From a virus, in the IMG/VR virus record IMGVR_UViG_3300025141_016305, positions 62,001 to 126,000 of that record: DNA of 64,000 nt; one strand, given 5' to 3'. This document shows positions 7,518-16,018 of the stretch, in pieces (the stretch's first letter is position 1; the number at the start of each line of letters is the position of its first letter). A model generated the notes under the pieces. It was not told the origin of the DNA. It was given only the letters and a program-made list of their open reading frames with translations, and made no database searches. Both the position numbers and the translations under genes were made by a program.

Positions 7518-10500
7518 CTAGATATTTACATGTGCAAATCCAGATTTCTTTTCAATATTAATCTGCATATCTACACAGTCCTTTAAACTATCTAGGTGCG
7601 AGATAAGAATAACTGTCTTAAAATAACCCTTTACCATGTCTAAAATGCGAACAAAGCCCTCCATATTTTCTTCGTCTAACGCGGTACCGGGTTCGTCGAG
7701 AATGAATAAGTCTGATTTAGGCAAGCTGGATACAGTTAAAAAAGCTAGACGGATAGCCATAGAGGCTATTGTCTTTTCTGCTCCAGACCCCATCTCTAAT
7801 GGTCTGGGGTCGTACTCTGGGTGCTTGATGAAAATATCTAACTTGTCGTCGCTATTTGAAATAAAGATTTCAAAATCCACAATATTCGTTAAGATTTTTG
7901 CAATCTCCTGATTTATGAACGGAAGTCTCTCTTTGATAATATCATAAGAAACTCCACTTGGATGACAACAAGTCATCAGCAAGTGATATGCTGCGAAGTC
8001 TTCCTTTAAGGTTTCGTATTCTTCCAATTGCTGTTGCATATGTATCAACTTCTGTTCCAGGGAACCATGCTTTTTGTGGAGGTTCATGATCCGGTTTTCG
8101 CACAGGGCAGATTCCTTTTCCCCTTTTTTAATATCTACATCTAAAGCGCTTTGCTTTCTTAGCAGATCCTTAAGATTCTCAATAGACTCCTTGTTAATTT
8201 CGTATTCTTCACTTTTCTTCTGCAGGTTCTCTAGTTCCACCTGTTCTTTAAACAGCAGACTATCGGCTCGCTCCACAGTCAAGCGGTTGCTGGTTATCGA
8301 TGTCGCAAACTTGTTCCTCTTTTCTACCAAAAGATTGTAGTTCTCAATATGAGATTCCACCTCTTCTGGTGATAAGTCTGAAATCTCTTTCCCTAGACGA
8401 TTCACATTAAGTGATAAGTCTCTCTGTTTTACTTCTGTAATTTGAATAAGGTCGATGGCGGAATGGGCATCTTTAATAAATTTACAAGTGGGGTACTGAG
8501 ACCCGCATGGAACCTCCAAGAGAAGATCTTGCTTCTTTCTGCCGGTGATGATTTCATCGCTACTCTTTCTGATTTCTTGCAAAAAATTTCTAAGCTCGTC
8601 TTTTTTGGAGTCAATAATTTCCTTTTTCTCTTCAAAAGAAGTGATATCAAAACCTTCTAAGAAATCAGAAATCTTCTTAAACACAACCTCTTCTGATTCT
8701 AACGCCTTGAGAGAGTCTGTCTTTTTAGAAGTCAAAGACAAAATAGAATTCTTCTTTACTTCTATTTCTTTCATGGTCATAACAGGATCGATGATTTCGG
8801 CCGGAACTGAGTCTATCTTTTCCTGGATTTGTCCTAACTCTTCTGTTAGAAGCGCAGTGTTGTCTTTTAGAGCCAAACAAAGGGCCCTGTTCTTCTCTAT
8901 TGAAAGCCCACTCTTAGCTATATCTCCTTTGATTCCCTTTATCTCAGTATCAAAATCAATATGATCAATTCTCTTAAGTGCTATCTTTGTTGCAGCAGAC
9001 TCTTCTTTTGCCAGTTTGAACTTCTTATCAAAGAGTTCCAAATCCAAAAACTTCGCCAAAAACTCTTTGCGTTTAGTTGAACCTTCGTTTATGAAAGATA
9101 AGGCCTCAAGCTGACTGGCCATCGAAGTCATTAGAAAATCACTGTGGGTTCCAAAGTATTTTCTTACGTTTTTATCTGTATCTTGGCGGGATGTTCCATT
9201 GAGGCTAGTGTTATTGCCAATCAGGTCTTGCTTATAGAACTCCAGATCAGTACTAGCTTCTTGCGTTTCCTCTCCCTTTAGGCGCTTAACATACTTCTTA
9301 GACGACCTTTCCACTATATATTCTTCATCGTGAACCTTAATTGTTGCCCGAGAGCGGCACTCATCCTTATTTTGATTGATTATGTTTAGGTTTTTTCTGA
9401 TAGATTTAGACGTGGTATTATATAAGGAATATAGCAGACTATCAACAATCGAAGATTTACCTGAATAGTTCTTGCCAAAAATGCCTACTATGCCTTCAAG
9501 ATTTGTAAAATCAATTCTGTTTCCCTCGCCATAGTTAAACAGATTGTCCCATTCGAGAGTTTGAAGCGACCAATGTACATTTCTCATTACGTCTTCACCC
9601 TCTTCAATCTGGGTATTATATTTCTTATTGAGTTCATACACTCGTTTCATTACTTCTTCGGAGGCGTTGAATTCCTCTAGGTAATCTGCAATGAGATCTT
9701 CTTGTGTCTTTATACTTCTCAGGTCCCTCTTTTCAATACCATCGGCAGAAGGGACTGTAACTTGCTTTCCTGCCGCTCTATTCAAGTATGTGACCGACTC
9801 AGGCTTGTACTTATACTTTGCTATGTCTACTGCTTTTCGGACCTTCTCAAGCGAGACATTGTTCTTAGATACAATCCTAAGCCTCGCGCCCAAAGGAGGC
9901 ACCGGTCGCGGCAAGTTACCCTTCTCGGTCAAGGAGATTGTAACGAAAGGCTTAGGATTGTTGAATGTGATCAGTTTATTGGTAAAGTTATTTTTGTCTT
10001 GGATATCCCAGAGCAAATAACCTTTCTCTAATGATTCCCCGAAGTTCTGCTGTACGGTCGACCCAGCATACCAGATTCTACCTTCCTTATCTAGCTGCTG
10101 AGTTTTGTGGATATCCCCCAAGAAGGCAAAGTCAAACTCATCAAAAATTTCAATATTGTGATCTCCGCCTAGGGTCCAGTTCTGATCCGTCTTTGATTTG
10201 TCTATCGCGCCGTGATACAAGGCGATATTAACTGCTTCTGGGTTTGTAGGTTCAATCCAATTCTCTTCATCAAAGACAGAAAGAACATTTAAGCAAAACT
10301 GATTGTTTAATTTTGCTTCTCCGGCGGTTTTGAGCAAAATAAGATTTGGTGAATTAATTGCTTTCACAATCGGTGATAAAGCATCTTGCCTAGAGTCATT
10401 CCTCAAATTGCCATCATGATTGCCTAATATAACATAGGTGGGTGCAATGGCTGCCAAGTTCTCGAAGAAGTCTCGACACATATCTACGAATTCTGGTGAT

Positions 10501-10655
10501 ATCTGTGTCTTCGTATGGGCTATATCTCCGCAGTGGATAATATAATCTACGTTTTCTTCTTTTAGTGATTTATAAAGTTGTTTGAACACTTCTCTATATT
10601 CGAAGTGGTATTTTAAATTACGGATATGGGTATCCGCAATATGAGCAAATCTCAT
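7518..10655 (-). CDS. Fused SbcD-SbcC (gp47-gp46) nuclease/ATPase in one polypeptide
   Basis: 1045 residues. Residues 1-350 are an Mre11/SbcD metallophosphoesterase: ADTH (7-10), HCGDIAH, LGNHD and FLGDIH metal-binding motifs. Residues 357-1045 are an SbcC/Rad50 ATPase: it restarts with MRN at 357, Walker A GKNYSGKS at 394-401, long coiled coils, a Cys pair (C-x6-C, near 716-723) at the hinge position of the zinc hook, a signature GSGAEK motif and Walker B LDEP at 986-989. In T4 these are two proteins, gp47 and gp46, which process ends for recombination-dependent replication. Here they share one frame without interruption. Met357 has a GAGG/GAAG-type site upstream in the DNA, so a separate SbcC part by internal initiation is conceivable. 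A sigma70-type promoter precedes the gene. Confidence 0.93.
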   Translation of the reverse strand: MRFAHIADTHIRNLKYHFEYREVFKQLYKSLKEENVDYIIHCGDIAHTKTQISPEFVDMCRDFFENLAAIAPTYVILGNHDGNLRNDSRQDALSPIVKAINSPNLILLKTAGEAKLNNQFCLNVLSVFDEENWIEPTNPEAVNIALYHGAIDKSKTDQNWTLGGDHNIEIFDEFDFAFLGDIHKTQQLDKEGRIWYAGSTVQQNFGESLEKGYLLWDIQDKNNFTNKLITFNNPKPFVTISLTEKGNLPRPVPPLGARLRIVSKNNVSLEKVRKAVDIAKYKYKPESVTYLNRAAGKQVTVPSADGIEKRDLRSIKTQEDLIADYLEEFNASEEVMKRVYELNKKYNTQIEEGEDVMRNVHWSLQTLEWDNLFNYGEGNRIDFTNLEGIVGIFGKNYSGKSSIVDSLLYSLYNTTSKSIRKNLNIINQNKDECRSRATIKVHDEEYIVERSSKKYVKRLKGEETQEASTDLEFYKQDLIGNNTSLNGTSRQDTDKNVRKYFGTHSDFLMTSMASQLEALSFINEGSTKRKEFLAKFLDLELFDKKFKLAKEESAATKIALKRIDHIDFDTEIKGIKGDIAKSGLSIEKNRALCLALKDNTALLTEELGQIQEKIDSVPAEIIDPVMTMKEIEVKKNSILSLTSKKTDSLKALESEEVVFKKISDFLEGFDITSFEEKKEIIDSKKDELRNFLQEIRKSSDEIITGRKKQDLLLEVPCGSQYPTCKFIKDAHSAIDLIQITEVKQRDLSLNVNRLGKEISDLSPEEVESHIENYNLLVEKRNKFATSITSNRLTVERADSLLFKEQVELENLQKKSEEYEINKESIENLKDLLRKQSALDVDIKKGEKESALCENRIMNLHKKHGSLEQKLIHMQQQLEEYETLKEDFAAYHLLMTCCHPSGVSYDIIKERLPFINQEIAKILTNIVDFEIFISNSDDKLDIFIKHPEYDPRPLEMGSGAEKTIASMAIRLAFLTVSSLPKSDLFILDEPGTALDEENMEGFVRILDMVKGYFKTVILISHLDSLKDCVDMQINIEKKSGFAHVNI

Positions 10656-10680
10656 CTATTCTCCATGAGTAGTTTTGATT

Positions 10681-10709
10681 AGTATAACAGGATCTGATGT
10701 GGTCGTCAA
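10681..10709 (-). promoter_or_regulatory. Sigma70-type promoter upstream of the SbcD-SbcC fusion
   Basis: The minus strand has TTGACG (10709-10704), a spacer of exactly 17 bases and TATACT (10686-10681), preceded by TG one base upstream (extended -10). Both hexamers match the consensus at five of six positions. The predicted start is about 20 bases before the ATG at 10655, which has a GGAG ribosome site. This suggests early or middle expression by host RNA polymerase, separate from the late structural genes. Confidence 0.8.
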
Positions 10710-10712
10710 GAA

Positions 10713-11147
10713 CTATTTAGGGAATGCGTGCTTGCTGGTCTGATACAGGAATTGCCTAAAAGCTTCACTGTTTGTTCCTAGTTTTCTGGCTTTCCAAGCC
10801 TCAACTGCAGCGATATGTAGTGATTTTCTCGCAGTGGCAGATGGAATTGCTCGAAAAGCTCGTGTTGCGGCGTTGACTGCGGCCCGCTCTACGGCGTACT
10901 GCGTCGGCAGCGCTGCAGCTGGGACACCAAGTACGCCCAAGACGGCCGCGGCGGCGGCGCCTTGGCCGGTGCCAACATCTTTCACAAATTGCACTGCTTT
11001 AGCTATCTCATCTGGGTCCCCGTCTTTTAGTCTTGTTTGAAGGTTCTGGTGTGCTCCTGCTTCAATTGGATCGTCGAGCATATATAGTTCTTTTAAGGTA
11101 TTTCTAATTTCTTCTTTTATAATTTTAATAAGGTCTGATTTTTTCAT
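10713..11147 (-). CDS. Hypothetical protein with possible capsid-targeting N-terminus
   Basis: 144 residues, no family recognised. The N-terminus is basic and amphipathic (KKSDLIKIIKEEI) and includes I-K-E, which fits the (I/L)-x-E cleavage rule of T4-type gp21 proteases. T4 internal head proteins carry a short N-terminal capsid-targeting sequence of this type. The middle (about 75-100) is Ala/Gly/Val-rich and hydrophobic, and the C-terminus is basic. It is followed by a 57-base gap holding the promoter of the SbcD-SbcC fusion. The head-targeting idea is inference; a plain hypothetical is the safe call. Confidence 0.6.
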   Translation of the reverse strand: MKKSDLIKIIKEEIRNTLKELYMLDDPIEAGAHQNLQTRLKDGDPDEIAKAVQFVKDVGTGQGAAAAAVLGVLGVPAAALPTQYAVERAAVNAATRAFRAIPSATARKSLHIAAVEAWKARKLGTNSEAFRQFLYQTSKHAFPK

Positions 11148-11153
11148 TGGTTA

Positions 11154-11324
11154 TTAAAATCTCCTTAATCCAAGTTTTTCTAGCTGATCTGAAGTAAGCT
11201 TTTCAAGAATAATGGCGAAAGCTTTCTTCTCAGCTTCTGTGATCATGTTTAGATCCCCAGTGTCAGCAAGATGTTGCATTTCTTCCGCTATGATTTCTTT
11301 AAGTCTTCTTTTGGTAAGTTCCAT
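11154..11324 (-). CDS. Small helical protein (56 residues)
   Basis: An ATG at 11324 opens a 56-codon frame ending in TAA at 11154. It fits neatly between the primase (10 bases upstream) and the 144-residue gene (6 bases downstream), which supports it as real. The peptide starts MELTKRRLKEIIAEEMQ and continues as a charged helical sequence. The I-A-E motif near residue 13 resembles the FIAE end of the T4 capsid-targeting sequence. No other family is recognised. Confidence 0.65.
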   Translation of the reverse strand: MELTKRRLKEIIAEEMQHLADTGDLNMITEAEKKAFAIILEKLTSDQLEKLGLRRF

Positions 11325-11334
11325 ATTTTAATCC

Positions 11335-12252
11335 TCAAAAATTAAGTTTGTATTTTAAATAGTCCAAATCTGAAACAAAATCCGCATTTTGTTTCCTCTT
11401 TTCGACCTCTTCCTTTGGCATTTCGCCAATGTCTGCGAAAGGTGTTATCGAAAACGTCTTCACAGATATATTGTATTCTCTCAGTTTTTTGGCAATTCTC
11501 AGCTCTTTATCTTTTGCATCTTCGTCCAAAGAGATATAAACATCTGGCTGTCTGTCACATATTTTTTGAAATAGTTTTGATTTCTCTCTCAGAGTTGAAC
11601 CAAGCAGGGGGATTGCATTTTTGCACTTCATCGCATCAAACACGCCCTCTACTAAAAGTATATCATCATCCCAATCGATATTTAAGTCATTGAAAATAAT
11701 GTCCTTACTAACTTGAGGATTTTTGTATTTGGCCCAATCGTCTGCGTAAGACCTAGCGATAAAAAAGTTTAGATTTCCGAGATGGTCAAAAGATGGAACG
11801 ATTACTCTGTCCTTGTATTCACCATAGTTACAAAACCCAACTTTCCACTTGAGAATATCCAGATCGGTATATCCTCGCGCATACATATAATTTAAAGCCT
11901 TCCTTTTGACAGGGGTCTTTTTTCCTGTTAAAGTCTGAAAATGCTCTGGTAAATCAATAATTTGTGGTGGAGGCTTTATTTCTTCTGCGAAGATCGTGTC
12001 ATATTTGGAAAGATCAACTTCTCCTTCTAGTAGTCTCCAGTCCGCATAATAAGACGGAGCATACCGCCGGATCAGTGGAGATATTTTTGTTCCAGAGTAA
12101 TCGCATATCCAGCACTTAAACACTCCCTTTTCAGGATTAACTGAAAGCTTTAGCTTGTGGTGATTACACTTTGGACAATGAAAAAGGTGCTCTTCTCCGT
12201 TTGACCAGCATCGCCCTAGGGCTTTTTTAAGTAGTTTCAGCTTGTCCGACAA
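11335..12252 (-). CDS. DNA primase, DnaG type (zinc finger plus Toprim)
   Basis: 305 residues. A CHC2-type zinc ribbon is visible at the start (C26-x2-C29 and C47-x2-C50). The Toprim domain follows: LLVEGVFDAMK near 200 with its catalytic Glu, then ISLDEDAKD near 240 with the metal-binding Asp-x-Asp. This is the layout of phage primases such as T4 gp61, which lay RNA primers for lagging-strand synthesis with the replicative helicase. It is about half the size of bacterial DnaG and lacks the helicase-binding C-terminal domain. Its start overlaps the end of the RuvC-like gene by 26 bases, indicating coupled translation. Confidence 0.9.
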   Translation of the reverse strand: MSDKLKLLKKALGRCWSNGEEHLFHCPKCNHHKLKLSVNPEKGVFKCWICDYSGTKISPLIRRYAPSYYADWRLLEGEVDLSKYDTIFAEEIKPPPQIIDLPEHFQTLTGKKTPVKRKALNYMYARGYTDLDILKWKVGFCNYGEYKDRVIVPSFDHLGNLNFFIARSYADDWAKYKNPQVSKDIIFNDLNIDWDDDILLVEGVFDAMKCKNAIPLLGSTLREKSKLFQKICDRQPDVYISLDEDAKDKELRIAKKLREYNISVKTFSITPFADIGEMPKEEVEKRKQNADFVSDLDYLKYKLNF

Positions 12253-12766
12253 GTTTTGACCCCGCTAATCCAATTACAATACTGTCACACATGTCATAAG
12301 TCCCGGGTTTGGGATTTCCATGTTTTGTATATTCTATCGTAATTTGAGGGTAGTTGTCAAGGACAAATTGCAACACTTTTTCTTTGGCGATTTCTCCGCG
12401 ATGAATTTTAACCCCAGCAACCTTTCGGGCCGAAGTTGCTGCTATCATTTCCGGCTTCATTCCGAAAATTTCATAACATTGCCATGATACAATACCATTG
12501 AAGCGAGAAAGTGTCGATAATGTACGAGCAGAGGAAAAACCACTACGAAAAGATTGCAAGGATTGTTCAACGTATATATTTGTTATGTTATGGTTTTTTT
12601 TAATTTTCAACAAATCATCCTTTAAAAGGTCGGCTTTCTCATATAAAGTAGGAAACTTTCGCTTATTTCTAGTATCCCAAATGAAGCTTTCGATTATTTT
12701 ATTATCTTCTATTATAGAAGCTCCCGTAATAGATGTTGATATATCAAGTCCTAGAATTTTTTTCAT
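12227..12766 (-). CDS. RuvC-like Holliday-junction/branched-DNA nuclease
   Basis: 179 residues with an RNase H-fold pattern: ILGLDIST at 4-11 with the first catalytic Asp (8), YVEQ near 67 with a Glu, and DMCDS near 158-162 supplying the final acidic residues. This fits RuvC-type resolvases, including poxvirus A22-like and phage members. In phages such enzymes trim branched DNA before packaging, the role of endonuclease VII in T4. The gene overlaps the J-domain gene by 23 bases upstream and the primase by 26 bases downstream. The assignment rests on motifs and length; the exact subfamily is unsure. Confidence 0.8.
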   Translation of the reverse strand: MKKILGLDISTSITGASIIEDNKIIESFIWDTRNKRKFPTLYEKADLLKDDLLKIKKNHNITNIYVEQSLQSFRSGFSSARTLSTLSRFNGIVSWQCYEIFGMKPEMIAATSARKVAGVKIHRGEIAKEKVLQFVLDNYPQITIEYTKHGNPKPGTYDMCDSIVIGLAGSKLVGQAETT

Positions 12767-13415
12767 ATAATATTTTTAACAACCTCTCTAAAGTGTTTTC
12801 TTTTTTTTCTTCATCTTCAGAAAAATACCATTTCCACACCAATGTTGATTCTATCATATGTAATTGCCTTTTGATATCATTTATTTTTTGTTGTGTTAAT
12901 TTTATTTTTGCCTCCGGGACAACTGGTATGTCTATTCCCAATTCTAGGGCGACATCTGCTAAAGTGACCAAATTATCGTCTTCCATGGCAGCGATAGCCT
13001 TTTTAAAAAGAGCTTCTTTTTCTTTTTTAGTTTCCCCCTCCAAAGAACTAGTTTTGTCAGGATGTATTTTTGATGCGATTTTTTTAAAAAGCTTTTTAAC
13101 TTCAGGATCCTTTGATTTATCCTGCTCTACTTTCTTTTTGCTTATTTCTTCTGGTGTTGGGCCAGGGGTTGGCGGACGTTGATGGGATTGTTGATTTGGA
13201 TCAGGCTTTGCAACTTGCCTGATCTTATCGCTCTCTGGTTCGTCATCTTCTTTGATGTCTTCTAAATTTTCGGCCGAAGTTGAAAATTTATTCTGATAGA
13301 TAGTATCAACTTCCTTTGCTGCACTGTTAAATATTTCCTTGGCAACGGCAAGTTCTGATGTTAAAGATCCCAACTTAACAGACAAAAGTTTTATCTTTCT
13401 ATGAGCGGGAGACAC
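12744..13415 (-). CDS. J-domain (DnaJ-like) cochaperone
   Basis: 223 residues. The HPD tripeptide at 118-120 (in SKIHPDK) marks a J domain; the preceding basic helix KKLFKKIA and the following Leu/Ala-rich helix fit helices II and III. Residues 1-45 look helical and 60-95 are a Pro/Asp/Gln-rich linker. The C-terminus is a charged helix. J domains stimulate Hsp70 (DnaK) ATPase, so this could recruit host DnaK for virion assembly or replication complexes. Its start overlaps the stop of a virion gene by one base, while its end overlaps the RuvC-like gene, linking structural and replication genes translationally. Confidence 0.85.
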   Translation of the reverse strand: MSPAHRKIKLLSVKLGSLTSELAVAKEIFNSAAKEVDTIYQNKFSTSAENLEDIKEDDEPESDKIRQVAKPDPNQQSHQRPPTPGPTPEEISKKKVEQDKSKDPEVKKLFKKIASKIHPDKTSSLEGETKKEKEALFKKAIAAMEDDNLVTLADVALELGIDIPVVPEAKIKLTQQKINDIKRQLHMIESTLVWKWYFSEDEEKKENTLERLLKILYEKNSRT

Positions 13416-14629
13416 TAAAAGTCCAGCCGCAACTTAAACATATAATCTTTATATTCACTTTTCTTTACAGGATTTGCCAATGACGCGACGGCTATTAAGT
13501 TTTTATGTTCATCATATATTCCTATTTTCGAAATATATGTTACGTTCTCAAATCTCGAATCATAACCAGTAAATCCAGAATTCTTAACATTTTTTATTTG
13601 GCCAGGAGACTCTATAAACCCTGCTTGGTCTAAACTACCTGATGCTTTATTGTTTTTGTCAATAAACGTTGGGTTATTAGAGTAGTTAAATTCCGAAGCG
13701 TCGGCGTGGGCTAGCATTGTAATTGTCGGTATCTTATTGGTTCCCTTAAACTTTACTTCGTACGAGGAATCAATTACATCGCCATGGGTAATTTTTGTTC
13801 CCACCATATCAAGGCCGGTTCCGAAAGATAGCCAATTGGGTGCAGAGTTACTCCCGGGTGCTAGGTATTTATCTTGATATGTACTGTTTTGGGCCAAGGC
13901 GCCTGTCAATAGCATAATCCCTTGATTGTATAATACCATGCCAATTTGTGACCCGGAATGAATTCCATGAGTTGATATCAGTTCTCCGTTACCGTAAATA
14001 TCTTTTGCTTGAGATGTTAAAGATCCGGTCACATAAAAATTCAATTCTACCGTCTCTTTTATCATTTCAGATCCATAAAATATAGATGGAACACAAATCA
14101 TGTTAACCTTGCTGGTTCCCAAGGTGCTATATTTAACGGCTGTTTTTGTCAAGGGGTTTTGAGTGTTTATGACATTTTTTAAAGCCCGAATATATTTTTT
14201 GTTATCTGCCGCAAAAGATGGATTCCCAGCGCCCTGTGCAGAAAAAGTATTTTCATCAAACTCTTGGCCGGTGTCGATGTATATTCTACTAATCGAGGCT
14301 GTTAAAGGCAAGGTGTGAGTCAGAGTGTCTCCATTGGAAAACTGGCTTGAATCATCAAATTGTGTTGCACTAATAGATCTAAACGCATACCTTGTTGTAT
14401 CTTTTGAAACAAATTGACTAACCAGGGAATTTGCGGGGCGATTAATATTAAGCTCGTATAAACTAACATTGCCCTGTTCCATATGTTTTACATTGTTTTC
14501 AAAGCTACCGCTAAAATTTTCTTCGTAATTTAGATATACATTGTTGTTGTTGATTATGAAGTTAAACTCGGGCTTTGCGACAATTGTGCTGTAAACAATG
14601 TCCCTTGTTTTAAACTTCTTGAAAGACAT
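13415..14629 (-). CDS. Virion structural protein, paralogue of the 455-residue neighbour
   Basis: 404 residues, Asn/Ser/Thr-rich and beta-strand-like. The C-terminal part matches the next gene upstream: EFNYSNNPT versus EFNYSSNPT, a YISKIGIYDEHKNLIAVASL segment versus YVTTVGMYSADNELLAVAKL, then a Pro-Leu/Val-Lys/Arg motif and a final LRLDF versus VRLDY. Ending in R-L-D-aromatic is a shared hallmark. The pair probably arose by duplication and may form tail or fibre-associated parts. It starts 2 bases after the stop of the 455-residue gene. Location in the late structural block supports a virion role; no precise function is recognised. Confidence 0.75.
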   Translation of the reverse strand: MSFKKFKTRDIVYSTIVAKPEFNFIINNNNVYLNYEENFSGSFENNVKHMEQGNVSLYELNINRPANSLVSQFVSKDTTRYAFRSISATQFDDSSQFSNGDTLTHTLPLTASISRIYIDTGQEFDENTFSAQGAGNPSFAADNKKYIRALKNVINTQNPLTKTAVKYSTLGTSKVNMICVPSIFYGSEMIKETVELNFYVTGSLTSQAKDIYGNGELISTHGIHSGSQIGMVLYNQGIMLLTGALAQNSTYQDKYLAPGSNSAPNWLSFGTGLDMVGTKITHGDVIDSSYEVKFKGTNKIPTITMLAHADASEFNYSNNPTFIDKNNKASGSLDQAGFIESPGQIKNVKNSGFTGYDSRFENVTYISKIGIYDEHKNLIAVASLANPVKKSEYKDYMFKLRLDF

Positions 14630-14631
14630 TT

Positions 14632-15999
14632 TTAGTAATCCAGTCTAACCCTCAGAGTTAGCTCATTAGTAGGGTCTTTGCGCAAAGGCTCAGAAAGCTT
14701 TGCAACAGCTAACAATTCATTGTCAGCAGAATACATACCCACAGTCGTAACATAGGATCTGGGTAGAGCATCATACTCTCCGCCTTTGACTCTTATTTGT
14801 GACCCAGTTAAGTACGTAGGATTAGAACTATAATTAAATTCATTGTGATTTCCTCTGCAAAAATAAATAGTAGAATTTAATTCTGTTGTATTGTTGAACT
14901 GTATATTACAAATTCTGTGACGGTAATTATCACACATATCATTTATTGTACCAGATGCAAGCAAATTTTGAATCGGTGCATTAAGCGCGACACCATCTGT
15001 AGGGTATCTCGTGGCTGAGCTGGTCAAATTCATTGCTGCATTTACGCTTAACAAGCCGTCCATATCACGTTGGGCGTCGATATATCCGCCGACGGGATCA
15101 TCGGATGGTGAGGCCGCGTTGTACCCACCAACGTTGTGTAATCTTGAGTGGTCCAGCACCACAATTCCTGCTTGATAATATATTAAACCAACATTTAATC
15201 CAGTTCCACCGTTGGCAGAATTTGAAATTTGTATATGCCAAATTGTGTCTCCGCTTATTTCTGATGCTTTTAAAATTCCATACTCGCCGGCGGGTGAATT
15301 AATTTTATAGCTAGACTCTGCACCCGAATCAGAAATTCTTATTTGAGGACCTTTGGGTCCTTGAGGCAATGCGGTTGTCTTGTCATAACGGCCGACACCA
15401 TAATCGAACTGAAATGACCCTTTCTTTATTTCATCCTTAACAAGCAGTCTGGAAAAATTAATGAAAACTGGATCTAGAATTTTTTGTTGCAAGCGCCCAA
15501 AGGCACCGCGTCTGCCGTCGGCATCGGATGTAATGTCTGAATCGTTAAAATTTCCGTCTCTGTCAAACACTCTTATGTCGCCGTTTGAATCATAGCCGAG
15601 TAGTTGCTGAGCCATTTGATTGTATATATTGACTCTTTTGTTTGCTTGACCCAAACCAGAACCCGTAACGACTCTTTCATACAGTTGATCAGCATGTTCG
15701 TATACGCCCTCGAAGGAAGTCGCCATAGAGCCAGTGTTGGGAATTTTTCTGACTATACCACACGTGAGATCAAATAAATGATTTGCCGATGAACTAACAC
15801 ATGGATAGTCATATACAGACTGAAACATACCGTGAGTAAATGTTTTAATGTTATTCCCTCTCACTACAGTGTCAGTGCCTGCAGACTCTGCATAGGTGCC
15901 TGAAACCAATGTACCTGTAATTGGGATTGCCTCGTGAAGAAGCGTTCTGGAGTGGGCTCTTTCTGATTCCCCTAAACTTTTAAAAAATGTATTGGCCAT
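14632..15999 (-). CDS. Virion structural protein, paralogue of the 404-residue neighbour
   Basis: 455 residues. The N-terminal half (about 1-210) contains SRTLLHEAIP and a segment with DSNGDIRVFDRDGNFNDSD. The C-terminal 120 residues align with the 404-residue protein downstream (see that entry). Composition is typical of beta-rich phage appendage proteins. It lies 19 bases after the 345-residue protein gene and 2 bases before its paralogue, so the three form a compact transcription unit. The function within the virion (tail, collar or fibre) cannot be told from sequence. Confidence 0.75.
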   Translation of the reverse strand: MANTFFKSLGESERAHSRTLLHEAIPITGTLVSGTYAESAGTDTVVRGNNIKTFTHGMFQSVYDYPCVSSSANHLFDLTCGIVRKIPNTGSMATSFEGVYEHADQLYERVVTGSGLGQANKRVNIYNQMAQQLLGYDSNGDIRVFDRDGNFNDSDITSDADGRRGAFGRLQQKILDPVFINFSRLLVKDEIKKGSFQFDYGVGRYDKTTALPQGPKGPQIRISDSGAESSYKINSPAGEYGILKASEISGDTIWHIQISNSANGGTGLNVGLIYYQAGIVVLDHSRLHNVGGYNAASPSDDPVGGYIDAQRDMDGLLSVNAAMNLTSSATRYPTDGVALNAPIQNLLASGTINDMCDNYRHRICNIQFNNTTELNSTIYFCRGNHNEFNYSSNPTYLTGSQIRVKGGEYDALPRSYVTTVGMYSADNELLAVAKLSEPLRKDPTNELTLRVRLDY

Positions 16000-16018
16000 T
16001 ATGTTCTCCTAACTTATG

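Noticed and set aside
8545-8964. Plus-strand 139-codon frame inside the SbcD-SbcC gene
   Set aside because: Antisense shadow of the Glu/Lys-rich coiled coil (gives Ser/Phe/Leu-rich sequence); no supporting signals.
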